Source: Candidatus Roseilinea sp. NK_OTU-006 (GTDB lineage Bacteria; Chloroflexota; Anaerolineae; J036; Brachytrichaceae). From it: a stretch of 64,000 nt of DNA. Both the position numbers and the translations under genes were made by a program. The stretch is taken from positions 62,001 through 126,000 of the forward strand of contig NZ_JAAFGM010000005.1 in assembly GCF_012931985.1 (NCBI RefSeq). Direction: 5' to 3'. Positions 55,260 to 64,000 of this stretch are shown here, one piece after another (position 1 is the stretch's first letter; each line of letters begins with the position of its first letter). Below the pieces are notes generated by a model, which saw nothing but the letters and a program-made list of their open reading frames with translations, did not search any database and had not been told where the DNA came from.

Positions 55260-56983
55260 GCGTTTCTAGACAAGCTACCCTGCGCGATTGGGCGCGCCGA
55301 CATATCTTGGCAATTACCCTTGCCATAGCTGCTGCGTTCACCATAGGGTGCGCGCTGCGCATGGGCTGGCAGCCCCTCAGCACCGATGAAAACGACTTCT
55401 TTCTAGCCATGGCATATTGGCCGGAGTGGCGCAAGATCATTCCACACCCGCACCTGTACGTTCACTGGGCGCAACTGCTGTTGAGCATCTTTGGAGCAAC
55501 TGTTGAAGCCGCCCGGCTGAGTGTGTTGATTCCGCATCTACTCACTTTGCCACTGTTAGCATGGCTGGCGCGTTTGCTTTACCACAATATGCCCGGCCGG
55601 CTCAACTGGCAAACTATCGCGCTTGTAGCAATCGGGCTATACGCGCTCAATCCACTCATTGTCCAGAACAGCGTGCTGATTGACATTGACAATGGGCTAT
55701 TGACGACGGCGCTCACAGCATTGCTGTGCTTGTGGCTGGCGCTGCGCAGACGCTCACCGGTCATGCGCGTTTTTGTCCTGAGCATTGGATTCGCCATTTG
55801 CCTGTGGATCAAATTGCCCACCCCGCCGATGCTGGCGGCAGCGCTGATCGCCGGCGAGATTGCGCGTCGCAACTGGCGCGAGGCCGGCATAGCAGCCACA
55901 TTCACCGCAGGCGGGGCAGCGCTGTTTGCAGTGCTGCACACCGTGTACGGCTGGTTCACCGGCTACACCTTAGCTGATGCCTCTGCTGCGCTTGTCGGGC
56001 GCAGCAGCGGTGTCGGCGAAGCACTATCGCAAGCCCCAAACCACTTTATCCAGACCAGCGGTGTGATGGTTTTTTGGCTGGGATTGCCAATTGCGCTCCT
56101 TGGTCTGTTGACGTTTTGGGACAGCGCCCAGCGCTGGGCGCGCCGGCAAATCAATGACACAGACATTGCTCTGTTGTATGTAGTCGGGGTGTTTGCCTTT
56201 TATGGCACAATGATTGTGCCGGCCTGGGGATACCCGCGCTATCACACGCCGGCCCTTCCTGTGCTGATGGTCATCATTGCGGCGTGGGTCAGCCGGCAAA
56301 TTAGACAACCAGGTTGCGTCTTGTCGCGCATCGCACTGCCAATTATGCTGGGCGGCACGCTCTACATGCTGTTCATTGTTGGCGACCCAATGTACGACAT
56401 CTACCGCGCGACCTTTGAAACCACTGTGCTGGCCGAACGATTGCGCATCGGCGGCCTGGCCATGGCGCGCCTGGCGCTGCCGATGGCGCTGGTGATCGGC
56501 CTGGGCTTCACACTAGCGCACCGCGTGCGCATGACGCGCACAGCACTGTTGGCCGGCGGGCTGGCCGCGTTGACCCTGGGCAGCTACCTAGCGACAGATC
56601 TGGTTCAAGTCACTGCCGAATACAGCACGCGCTATCGTTACACCTACAGGTATGCAGATCGGGCGCAGGCGACAGCCGCCGTGCGCACCAACGTTCCGCC
56701 GGGCGGTTATTCGCTGACGGATAAAGATTTGCTATGGTATGCCGGTCGGCCCGGCGACCAGATATACCCGTACCTTGGCAATCCAGACCTGTTAAAAACA
56801 ACACTGCGCGCGCGACGGGTAGATGTCATTGCCTGGGCGCAGAAAGAACGTCTCAAAGCAACCGCGCTGAACGCGGATGCCGAGGCGCTGGCCATTCTGG
56901 AGCAGTGCTACCGCTCGCAGCGGTTCGGCGTATTCACCGTGCTGACGCGCGCGGGTCCAACCCCATGCTTGGGCATTCAATGA
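55256..56983 (+). CDS. ArnT/GT39-like membrane glycosyltransferase (paralogue)
   Basis: A 575-residue polytopic protein similar in layout to its upstream neighbour. The first loop has LSTDENDFFLAMAYWPEW (acidic pair in TDEND), then IPHPHLYVHWAQLLLSIFGA, VQNSVLIDIDNGLL and AWGYPRYHTPALPVLMVI. The upstream protein has QGSLLLDIDNTLW and GFPRYHYPVF at matching places, so the two are paralogues. A soluble C-terminal part includes VPPGGYSLTDKDLLWYAGRP. The ATG at 55256 overlaps the previous stop (ATGA) and has GGAG 7 bases upstream. Presumed role as for the neighbour, perhaps with different acceptor. Confidence 0.8.
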   Translation: MSVSRQATLRDWARRHILAITLAIAAAFTIGCALRMGWQPLSTDENDFFLAMAYWPEWRKIIPHPHLYVHWAQLLLSIFGATVEAARLSVLIPHLLTLPLLAWLARLLYHNMPGRLNWQTIALVAIGLYALNPLIVQNSVLIDIDNGLLTTALTALLCLWLALRRRSPVMRVFVLSIGFAICLWIKLPTPPMLAAALIAGEIARRNWREAGIAATFTAGGAALFAVLHTVYGWFTGYTLADASAALVGRSSGVGEALSQAPNHFIQTSGVMVFWLGLPIALLGLLTFWDSAQRWARRQINDTDIALLYVVGVFAFYGTMIVPAWGYPRYHTPALPVLMVIIAAWVSRQIRQPGCVLSRIALPIMLGGTLYMLFIVGDPMYDIYRATFETTVLAERLRIGGLAMARLALPMALVIGLGFTLAHRVRMTRTALLAGGLAALTLGSYLATDLVQVTAEYSTRYRYTYRYADRAQATAAVRTNVPPGGYSLTDKDLLWYAGRPGDQIYPYLGNPDLLKTTLRARRVDVIAWAQKERLKATALNADAEALAILEQCYRSQRFGVFTVLTRAGPTPCLGIQ

Positions 56984-57010
56984 GCACATAGGAAAAATAG
57001 GAAATCGCAC

Positions 57011-58009
57011 ATGAGCAAAATCTTGGTTACCGGCGGCGCCGGCTTTATCGGTTCACACGTGGTTGAAGAGCTGATTGAGCGTGGACATGATGTGGTCGTG
57101 CTGGATGATTTGAGCGGTGGATTTGCCGACAACGTATTGCCCCAGGCCAAATTGGTCGTCGGCAGCATCACCAACGTCGAGTTGGTGCAACGGTTGTTCG
57201 AGGCCGAGCGTTTTGACTACGTCTACCACCTGGCAGCCTACGCAGCCGAGGGCTTGAGCCACTTCATCCGCCGCTTTAACTACGAAAATAATCTGATCGG
57301 CAGCATGAATTTGATCAATGCCGCCGTCAACCACAATGTAAAGTGCTTTGTATTTACCTCATCTATCGCCGTTTATGGCTCCAGCCCAGAACTCCCCATG
57401 CGCGAGGAAACTCCTCCCCATCCCGAAGACCCCTATGGCATTGCCAAGCTAGCCGTTGAGCAAGACTTAGCAGCCTGCCGAAACATGTTCGGGCTGAACT
57501 ATGTCATCTTTCGTCCCCACAATGTCTACGGCGAGCGACAAAACATCGGCGACCGCTACCGCAACGTGGTCGGCATTTTCATGAACCAGATTCTGCAGGG
57601 CAAGCCAATGACCATCTTTGGCGACGGGCGGCAAACGCGCGCGTTCAGCTACATTCGCGACATCACACCGATCATGGCGGATGTGATTGACATGCCGCAT
57701 GCTTGGAATGAAACCTTTAACATCGGCGCCGATCAACCGTATACCGTGCGGGAGCTCGCCGAACGTGTGGCCCAGGCGATGGGTGTTGCGCCCAACATCC
57801 GGTACGTAGAATCACGCAATGAAGTAATGCATGCATACGCCTCTCACGATAAGGTGCGACGCTTCTTCGGCGAACGCACGCTTCGTTCTCTGGACGAAGG
57901 ACTAGCAGCCATGGCGGCATGGGTGAAGCGACATGGCGCGCGACGCAGCCAAAAGTTTCAAGACATCGAAGTTCTCCGCAATCTCCCCTCAGTCTGGTTA
58001 GAGGAATAG
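57011..58009 (+). CDS. NAD-dependent sugar epimerase/dehydratase
   Basis: A 332-residue extended short-chain dehydrogenase resembling UDP-glucose 4-epimerase. The cofactor motif is VTGGAGFIGSHVVEELIERG, with Asp in VVLDDLSGG. The catalytic residues are Ser in VFTSSIAVYGSS and Tyr/Lys in DPYGIAKLAVEQ. FRPHNVYGERQNIGDRYRN and FSYIRDITPIMAD follow the usual order. The YGIAK form and the R-x5-R region resemble UDP-hexose epimerases such as WbpP. It has an AGGAAA ribosome site and a 27-base gap after the GT39-like gene. Confidence 0.88.
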   Translation: MSKILVTGGAGFIGSHVVEELIERGHDVVVLDDLSGGFADNVLPQAKLVVGSITNVELVQRLFEAERFDYVYHLAAYAAEGLSHFIRRFNYENNLIGSMNLINAAVNHNVKCFVFTSSIAVYGSSPELPMREETPPHPEDPYGIAKLAVEQDLAACRNMFGLNYVIFRPHNVYGERQNIGDRYRNVVGIFMNQILQGKPMTIFGDGRQTRAFSYIRDITPIMADVIDMPHAWNETFNIGADQPYTVRELAERVAQAMGVAPNIRYVESRNEVMHAYASHDKVRRFFGERTLRSLDEGLAAMAAWVKRHGARRSQKFQDIEVLRNLPSVWLEE

Positions 58010-58017
58010 CGCACCTC

Positions 58018-59187
58018 ATGCTCAATTCTAACGCGCATCCTCGGCGCAAATACTATTTCGATGCGCGGGTGATCCAAGATCACTTCCCCGGCATCGGGCG
58101 CTATGCGTACAACCTGCTGGCAGCGCTACCGGATGAACTAGACGAGGATGAAAGCATCATCGCACTGTTTGATCCCTCGGCGCTCAACACCCGCTTCGAC
58201 CTGAACCGCTTGAACCACCCCAAACTGGAGCGGATCGAGTGCCGCGCGCCGCTCTTTCACCCCGCCAACCTACTACGCCCGCCAATCGCAGCCCTTCCCG
58301 CTGTTGTTTCCCATTACCCTTACTACGTGCGACCCTACATCAGCCCGGCGCATTCGGTGACGACGCTCCACGACCTCATTCCCCTCGCCCAGCCACATTT
58401 TGTACCCACAGCGAGAGATCGCCTCCTCATTTGGATATTGACCGCGCTCGCAGCACACGCCTCCACAATGCTCATCACCGTTTCAGAGGCCTCAGCACGC
58501 GACATTCGCCACACGTGGCCTCGCCTGCGCAAGCCGGTGATCGTGATCCCCGAAGCTGCCGATCCGATCTTCATCCCCCAATCGGTCGAGCGCTGTGCCA
58601 TGGTGCGCGCCAAATACAACCTGCCCGAACGCTTCGTCCTTTACCTCGCTAGCAACAAGCCGCACAAGAACCTGGTACGACTCATCGAAGCTTGGGCTAT
58701 CTTGAACGCCCAGCGCTCTGGCACGGCCGAGGTCCTGGTGATCGCCGGCCACCAGGACCCACGCTATCCGCAGGCGCAAGATCGCGCGCGGACGCTGGGC
58801 ATTGCTGATCGAGTCCACTTCATCGGCGAGGTGCGCAACGACGACATGCCGGCGCTGTACTCGGCTTGCGCGCTGTTCGTCTTCCCTTCGCTCTACGAAG
58901 GCTTCGGCCTGACGCCGCTGGAAGCGATGGCCTGTGGCGCACCGGTCGCTTGCTCCAACGCATCATCGCTGCCTGAGGTGGTCGGCGACGCGGCGCTGTT
59001 GTTTGATCCCACTCGCCCCGAAGAGATTGCCGCGACATGCGCGCGCATCCTCCATGATGCCACGCTGCGACACCAAATGCACGCCGCCAGCCTGCGCCAG
59101 GCCGCTCGCTTCACTTGGGCCAAGACGGCTCGCCGCACGCTGGAGGTATACCGACACGTCGCTGCGTCGGCCAATGGTCAGCGTTGA
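58018..59187 (+). CDS. Glycosyltransferase family 4
   Basis: A 389-residue GT-B enzyme. The N-terminus [23 protein letters not shown] is common in mannosyltransferases of the WbaZ/MtfB type. The donor site shows [40 protein letters not shown] with the E-x7-E pair, and [19 protein letters not shown]. The ATG at 58018 lies 8 bases after the epimerase stop. It is the last gene of the polysaccharide cluster; a 348-base gap follows. Confidence 0.88.
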   Translation: MLNSNAHPRRKYYFDARVIQDHFPGIGRYAYNLLAALPDELDEDESIIALFDPSALNTRFDLNRLNHPKLERIECRAPLFHPANLLRPPIAALPAVVSHYPYYVRPYISPAHSVTTLHDLIPLAQPHFVPTARDRLLIWILTALAAHASTMLITVSEASARDIRHTWPRLRKPVIVIPEAADPIFIPQSVERCAMVRAKYNLPERFVLYLASNKPHKNLVRLIEAWAILNAQRSGTAEVLVIAGHQDPRYPQAQDRARTLGIADRVHFIGEVRNDDMPALYSACALFVFPSLYEGFGLTPLEAMACGAPVACSNASSLPEVVGDAALLFDPTRPEEIAATCARILHDATLRHQMHAASLRQAARFTWAKTARRTLEVYRHVAASANGQR

Positions 59188-59535
59188 CGTGCCGCGCGGC
59201 ATCTAAGCGCACATCACAGGCGCAAACCCGATCCGCAACGAGCGCGGAGATTACTGCGTGCTGGAAGACGATATGCGCTTCTCCTCTGATGTCAGTTCCA
59301 TCGTGGAATCCCTCTCCGATGCGATGGCGCTGCGGGTGTTAAAACGATCTCACGGCGTCAGCAATGGTGTATTCAGCAGGTGACGGCGGACTTCAATCCG
59401 GTGGATGGAATCCAGTTTTACGCTCTCAAATCCTGCCGGTGCTTTACACGAATTTCAGATAGGGCCAAAGCTGTCTTAACAAAAATCGCTTATACAGCAC
59501 TCTTTGGATTTACCCGGTTAACGAGGTCTTTCGTC
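59188..59535. other. Intergenic gap without recognisable gene
   Basis: 348 bases between the last polysaccharide gene and the large nuclease gene. I see no open frame with a family match, no tRNA and no convincing terminator. The promoter of the nuclease gene should be in its last 100 bases, but no clear -35/-10 pair stands out. Confidence 0.6.
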
Positions 59536-62500
59536 ATGCAACGATTGCTCAGGCAAATATTTCGTCTCTTCATGAGCGGGGTCATGGTGATCTCCTCGCT
59601 AGTTTTCTCATTGACGAGCAGCGCGCCGCGCTTGGCCAGCGCTTCATCGGTCATCACCCAGTGGACATTCAACGGCGGCGTGACGACGCCCGCAGTCGGC
59701 AGCGGGACTGCCTCGCTGGTGGGCGGGACGACTGCTACATTTGCCCAGGGGGTGGGCGGCGAATCAAACGGCGGCTGGAACACTACCAATTACCCAGCAC
59801 AATCTAGCGGTAACAAGACAGCCGGCGTACAGTTTCAAGTGGATGCCTCCAGCTACACCAACATCACCCTGTCCTTCGCCTTGCGCCGCAGCAACACGGC
59901 TGCCAACACGGTAATGGTGCAGTTCTCCACCGACGGCGGCGCGAGCTTCACCGATGTTTACACCAATACCGTCTTTCAAGGCAACACCTGGGTGACGCCG
60001 ACGGTGGACCTGAGCAGCTATAGCGTCTCTGTGCCCGACTTGCGCATCCGCGTAGTCACTGCGTTCAGCCCAACCACGAGTCAATACTTTCCGGCCAATC
60101 CCACTTCGTCGTACGCCTCGGGAGGCACGGTGCGCTTTGACAACGTGACCCTCTACGGCGTGCTGTCGAGCGACCTCGCGCCGAGCGTGAGCGTCGTGTC
60201 GCCGCCCCATAGCGCAACCAATGTGCCGTTGGATAGCAACGTGGTGATCACCTTCAGCGAGCCGGTCAACGTCAGTGGCGCTTGGTTTCAAATCACCTGC
60301 TCGTCGAGCGGCGCGCGCAACCTGAGTAACACCACGGTGACCGGCGGGCCAACAGTCTTCACGTTGGACCCGAACACGGACTTTGCTCCCGGCGAGAGCT
60401 GCACGCTCACCGTGTATGCTGCGCAGGTCGCCGACCAAGACACCAATGACCCGCCAGACAACATGGCGGCGGACTTCTCCTCATCGTTCACCACCGTCTC
60501 GTCCGGTCCGCCGGCGATCTGCACGAGCGGGGTGTTCACGCCCATCTATGCCATCCAGGGCAATGGGAATGCCTCTCCCCTTGTCGGCAGTATAGTGACG
60601 GTGCGCGGCGTGGTCGTCGGTGACTTTGAAGGCCCCTCGCCGGCGCTGAGGGGGTTTTATCTGCAGGAGGAGGTCGGCGATGGCGATCCGGCCACCTCCG
60701 ACGGCGTGTTTGTCTTCAACAGCAACAACAACGATGTCTCCATCGGGCAGCGCGTCGTGCTGACCGGCACGGTGGGCGAGGTGCAGGGTCAGACTCAGAT
60801 CACGGTGACGCCGCCCATCGTGGACTGCGGCCTTGCCACGCTGCCGTCGCCAGCGACGATCACACTGCCGCTACCTTCGGCCGACGACTTAGAGCGATTC
60901 GAGGGGATGCGCGTGCAATTGCCGCAGGAGCTTGTAGTGACGGACAACTATTACCTGGGTCGCTTCGGCCAAGTGAGTCTCTCGTTTGGCGGTCGTCTGT
61001 GGCAGCCGACGCATGTGGTCACGCCCGGCGCGCCTGCGCTTGCGCTCCAAGCGCAGAATGATTTGAACGCCATCATCCTGGACGACGCAACTAACCAGCA
61101 GAACCCCGATCCGGTCATCTTTGCGCGCAATGGCCTCACCCTCACCGCGGCCAACACGCTGCGCGGCGGCGACACGGTGAGCAACGTGTTAGGTGTGCTG
61201 ACCTACGGGTGGGGCGGCGCGTCGGCTAGCCCAAATGCCTACCGCGTGAGGCCAACCGCGCCGGTGACCTTCGTCGCCGCCAATCCGCGCCCCGCGCCCG
61301 TGCCACGGGCGGGAGCGCTGCGCGTCGCCAGCGCGAACCTGCTCAATTACTTCAACACCTTCGGCGCGGGCGCCTGCACCAGCGGCGTGGGCGGCGCGCC
61401 GACGGACTGCCGTGGCGCAAGTAACGCGGCCGAGTTCCAGCGGCAAATTTCCAAGACGGTCGCCGCCCTGCTGGATTCGCGCGCCGACATCATCGCAGTG
61501 CAAGAGCTAGAGAACGACGGCTATGGTGCCAACAGTGCGATTCAGGACTTGGTGGGTCGCTTGAACGCGGCGACCGCACCCGGCACGTTCGCCTTCGTTG
61601 ACGCGGACGCAAACACCGGCGCCACCAACGCGCTGGGTACAGACGCGATCAAGGTCGGCCTCATCTACAAGCCGGAGAAAGTGCGTCCCGTGGGCGCGAC
61701 TGCCGTGCTCACCACTGGCGCATTTGGGTTGTTTGACCTTAGCGACTCCACGACCACGCTACGCAACCGCCCGCCGTTGGCGCAGAGCTTTGAGGAGCGC
61801 ATCAGCGGCGAGCGTTTCACCGTGGTGGTCAATCACCTGAAGTCCAAAGGCAGCTCCTGCGCCAACAACGCTGCTACCAGCCCCGCGCCAAACGACGTTG
61901 ACGCCGGCGACGGCCAGGGTAACTGCAATGGCACGCGCACGGTCGCCGCCCAACAGTTGGCCGCCTGGCTGGCTACAGACCCCACCGGCATCGCCGACCC
62001 CGACGTCCTCATCGTTGGCGACCTGAACTCCTACTTGCAGGAGGACCCGATCCGTGCCTTGAAGGACGCCGGCTACACGCATGTCATTGAGTCGCGCGCA
62101 GGGGCAAATTTCTACTCCTTCTCGTTCCGCGGCCAATGGGGCGCGCTCGATCACGCCCTGGCCTCGCCGACGCTAGACGCGCAGATCATCGGTGTGCACG
62201 AGTGGCACGTCAACGCTGACGAGCCGGTCGTGCTGGACTACAACACGGAATTTAAGTCGCCCGCCCAACAAGCCTACTTCTACGCGCCGGATGCGTTCCG
62301 CGCCGCTGACCATGACTTGCTGCTGGTGGACTTGCAGCTCAACACTGCGCCGAGGCTCACCGCCATCGCCACCTACGACACCGGCCTGGGCGGCGCCGGC
62401 GCGGAGATCATCGCTGTCCGCGGCAATTGGGGCGCGCTGACCAACGCGGGCGACAAGAGCTTCGACCGCCTTGATCTCAGCGACATCCTCTCGCCCACGC

Positions 62501-64000
62501 AGGTGGGCCGCGTCGGCCCGACTGCCGTGCTGAGCGGGCTGAATTCGTTGGCGATCCATCCCACCCAGGACCTGATCCTCGCCGTGGCAGGCGGCGCGGC
62601 GCCGGCAGCGTCGCCGGTGCACGGCAAGCTGATCGCCTACCGCTTGACCAGTGGCGCACATATCACCGAGGCGCCGGTGGGCATCCAGCCGGATGCCATC
62701 GGCATCTCGCCGAACGGCAGCTTTGCAGTGGTCGCCAACGAGGCCGAGGCGCCGGGAACGGGCGATAACGGCGGCCCAGGCTCGATCTCCATCGTGGACC
62801 TCAGCAGCTTTGACCCCGACAACCCGACGCCGCTGAACGTGATTACCCTCTCGCTCCCCTCGCAGGCGAGCACCCCCGGCTTCAGCGTGGGCCGCTACGA
62901 CGATCTGGGAAGATTGCTCATTGACAACACGCCGAACACGCTAGAGCCCGAGAGCATCGCTTTCTCCGCCGACTCCCAATTCGCCTACGTCAGCTTGCAG
63001 GAAAACAACGGCGTGGTGCGCGTGGAGATGACGCCGCCCTATACGCTCACGTTCTTCGGCCTGTATTCCACCACTCACCAAGCTGACCTCACCAACGGCG
63101 GCGGCTACCAGCCGGTGCAGTTGCTGACGGCATGGCGTGAGCCGGACGGCATTGCCACGATTGCGGTGGACGGCACATCCTACTTCGTCACGGCGGATGA
63201 GGGCGACACGCGCCCCAGCGCCAGCAGCGCCGGCGTGCGCGGTGGCCGCACCGTGAGCATCATCCGCGCAGACAACGGCGCGCTGGTCGCGGACACTGCC
63301 GGCCAGTTGGATGACATAGCGGCTCGCTGGAGGCGCTACCCAGACAACCGCAGCAATCGCGGCGGCAGCGAGCCGGAGGGGCTCGATGCTGTGGTCTTCG
63401 AGGGCCGCGCGATCGTCGCTGTTGGTCTCGAGCGCGCCGACGCGGTCGCCTTGATAGACATGACGGTGGTCACCGAGCCGGTAGTCTTCGGCTTGATCCC
63501 CACCGGCGCTGCGCCGGAGGGCGTGAAGCTGGTTGAGCGCAACGACGCGCTGTATGTGCTGGCGGCCAATGAGGTCAGCGGTACATTGACCATTGCGCGC
63601 GTGCCGGTCGGCCAGCACATCTTCACGCAGCAGCGCGTGGGCGCAAGCGGCTTCCCCTTGCACGACCTCCAAGTGCTCGACCCTGACCTCGCCGATGCGA
63701 TCAGCGTCACGCTCCAGCTTGTGAATGCTACACAGGGTGTGCTGGGCTTCACCCTGGCAGGCGGCGCAACCGGCAGCTTTGCGCCGGCGCTGGGCAGCTA
63801 CACCATCAGCGGCACGATCACCGACGTGAATGCCTCGCTGGCGACGCTGATCTTCACGCCGTCCATCGGCGTCAGCGACACGGTGATAATCTCGGTCACG
63901 GCGAGCGACGGCGATCAAACCGATTTTGGCCTGGTGCGCCTGCAGGTGAACGCCGGCGTGAACGTCGCGCTCAGCGCTGATCCAGCCACCACGCCGGTCG
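59536..64000 (+). CDS. Secreted ExeM/NucH-type nuclease with beta-propeller and cadherin-like domains (3' end missing)
   Basis: At least 1488 residues, still open at the right edge. The ATG at 59536 follows GAGGT with 8-base spacing. A signal peptide covers about residues 1-33. Next come a beta-sandwich domain (to about 210), a Big_5-type Ig domain (about 215-330; APSVSVVSPPHSATNVPLDS) and an OB-like domain (GSIVTVRGVVVGDFEG). The endonuclease/exonuclease/phosphatase domain spans about 595-933: RVASANLLNYFNTFGAGAC, IAVQELENDGYG, VVNHLKSKGSSC, VGDLNSYLQEDPI, AADHDLLLVDL. A choice-of-anchor-type beta-propeller follows to about 1365, with SVAV-type repeats such as NSLAIHPTQDLILAVAGG, and then a cadherin-like repeat. 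It probably degrades extracellular DNA; a C-terminal anchor may lie beyond the window. Confidence 0.88.
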   Translation, partial: MQRLLRQIFRLFMSGVMVISSLVFSLTSSAPRLASASSVITQWTFNGGVTTPAVGSGTASLVGGTTATFAQGVGGESNGGWNTTNYPAQSSGNKTAGVQFQVDASSYTNITLSFALRRSNTAANTVMVQFSTDGGASFTDVYTNTVFQGNTWVTPTVDLSSYSVSVPDLRIRVVTAFSPTTSQYFPANPTSSYASGGTVRFDNVTLYGVLSSDLAPSVSVVSPPHSATNVPLDSNVVITFSEPVNVSGAWFQITCSSSGARNLSNTTVTGGPTVFTLDPNTDFAPGESCTLTVYAAQVADQDTNDPPDNMAADFSSSFTTVSSGPPAICTSGVFTPIYAIQGNGNASPLVGSIVTVRGVVVGDFEGPSPALRGFYLQEEVGDGDPATSDGVFVFNSNNNDVSIGQRVVLTGTVGEVQGQTQITVTPPIVDCGLATLPSPATITLPLPSADDLERFEGMRVQLPQELVVTDNYYLGRFGQVSLSFGGRLWQPTHVVTPGAPALALQAQNDLNAIILDDATNQQNPDPVIFARNGLTLTAANTLRGGDTVSNVLGVLTYGWGGASASPNAYRVRPTAPVTFVAANPRPAPVPRAGALRVASANLLNYFNTFGAGACTSGVGGAPTDCRGASNAAEFQRQISKTVAALLDSRADIIAVQELENDGYGANSAIQDLVGRLNAATAPGTFAFVDADANTGATNALGTDAIKVGLIYKPEKVRPVGATAVLTTGAFGLFDLSDSTTTLRNRPPLAQSFEERISGERFTVVVNHLKSKGSSCANNAATSPAPNDVDAGDGQGNCNGTRTVAAQQLAAWLATDPTGIADPDVLIVGDLNSYLQEDPIRALKDAGYTHVIESRAGANFYSFSFRGQWGALDHALASPTLDAQIIGVHEWHVNADEPVVLDYNTEFKSPAQQAYFYAPDAFRAADHDLLLVDLQLNTAPRLTAIATYDTGLGGAGAEIIAVRGNWGALTNAGDKSFDRLDLSDILSPTQVGRVGPTAVLSGLNSLAIHPTQDLILAVAGGAAPAASPVHGKLIAYRLTSGAHITEAPVGIQPDAIGISPNGSFAVVANEAEAPGTGDNGGPGSISIVDLSSFDPDNPTPLNVITLSLPSQASTPGFSVGRYDDLGRLLIDNTPNTLEPESIAFSADSQFAYVSLQENNGVVRVEMTPPYTLTFFGLYSTTHQADLTNGGGYQPVQLLTAWREPDGIATIAVDGTSYFVTADEGDTRPSASSAGVRGGRTVSIIRADNGALVADTAGQLDDIAARWRRYPDNRSNRGGSEPEGLDAVVFEGRAIVAVGLERADAVALIDMTVVTEPVVFGLIPTGAAPEGVKLVERNDALYVLAANEVSGTLTIARVPVGQHIFTQQRVGASGFPLHDLQVLDPDLADAISVTLQLVNATQGVLGFTLAGGATGSFAPALGSYTISGTITDVNASLATLIFTPSIGVSDTVIISVTASDGDQTDFGLVRLQVNAGVNVALSADPATTPV

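Overview
The window is high-GC (roughly 60-63%) bacterial chromosome with long, tightly packed genes and no plasmid, phage or insertion-sequence signature. The gene mix suggests a member of the Chloroflexota, perhaps Anaerolineae-like. It includes a PduO-type adenosyltransferase, a LysM lipoprotein with Thr/Pro-rich linker, paired ABC exporters with large extracytoplasmic loops, a fused LivHM permease, glucarate-type sugar-acid catabolism, a MurA with Asp at the usual Cys position, and heptanucleotide tandem repeats. That placement is an inference from gene content, not a sequence comparison.

Layout. 1-6632 (minus strand): comM, mutS2, a type III polyketide synthase, an AI-2E family membrane protein and the start of a sulfite-oxidase-like molybdoenzyme. 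6676-10507: a SerB-like phosphatase, a saccharopine-dehydrogenase-like enzyme, and a LysM lipoprotein divergent from the cobalamin adenosyltransferase. 10788-14240: a pyruvate/2-oxoacid dehydrogenase operon (E1 alpha, E1 beta, E2) closed by a clear terminator. 14303-20353: murA, a DUF1405 membrane protein, a TIM-barrel sugar isomerase, threonine aldolase, a PIG-L deacetylase, a heptamer repeat array and a HAD phosphatase. 20430-22363: a polar amino-acid ABC binding protein and permease with no ATPase beside them. 22426-27154: a MarR regulator with a palindromic operator, followed by two half-transporters that form an asymmetric heterodimeric ABC exporter. 27240-32497: carbohydrate-acid metabolism (two SDRs, two Gfo/Idh/MocA enzymes, glucarate dehydratase) with one CAT-anticodon tRNA gene inside it. 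32551-34070: a decayed FAD-dependent oxidoreductase. 34382-40247: a branched-chain-amino-acid-type ABC transporter whose operon carries a uroporphyrinogen-decarboxylase-family gene. 40682-59187: a 16-gene surface polysaccharide cluster. 59536-end: a very large secreted ExeM/NucH-type nuclease, cut by the window edge.

How the genes fit together. The polysaccharide cluster contains a flippase, FkbM and other methyltransferases, GT4/GT2/CgeB-like glycosyltransferases, two polyprenyl-sugar-dependent membrane glycosyltransferases and an epimerase. It also has a dehydrogenase-acetyltransferase-aminotransferase trio that matches the WlbA/WlbB/WlbC logic for 2,3-diamino-uronic acids. An asparagine-synthase-like amidotransferase in the same cluster could amidate such a uronate. 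Most of its reading frames overlap by ATGA or are a few bases apart, so it is probably one or two long transcripts.

Regulatory reading. Many genes that begin a transcription unit have a good TANNNT -10 box only 6-10 bases before the start codon and no Shine-Dalgarno sequence, which points to widespread leaderless or near-leaderless mRNAs. Genes inside operons instead rely on stop/start overlaps or ordinary Shine-Dalgarno sites. Two ABC binding-protein genes are each followed by a strong stem-loop before the next gene. The best leads for something new are the amidated diamino-uronate polysaccharide prediction, the leaderless promoter architecture, the MarR double operator with its heterodimeric exporter, and the UroD-type enzyme built into a Liv-type uptake operon.
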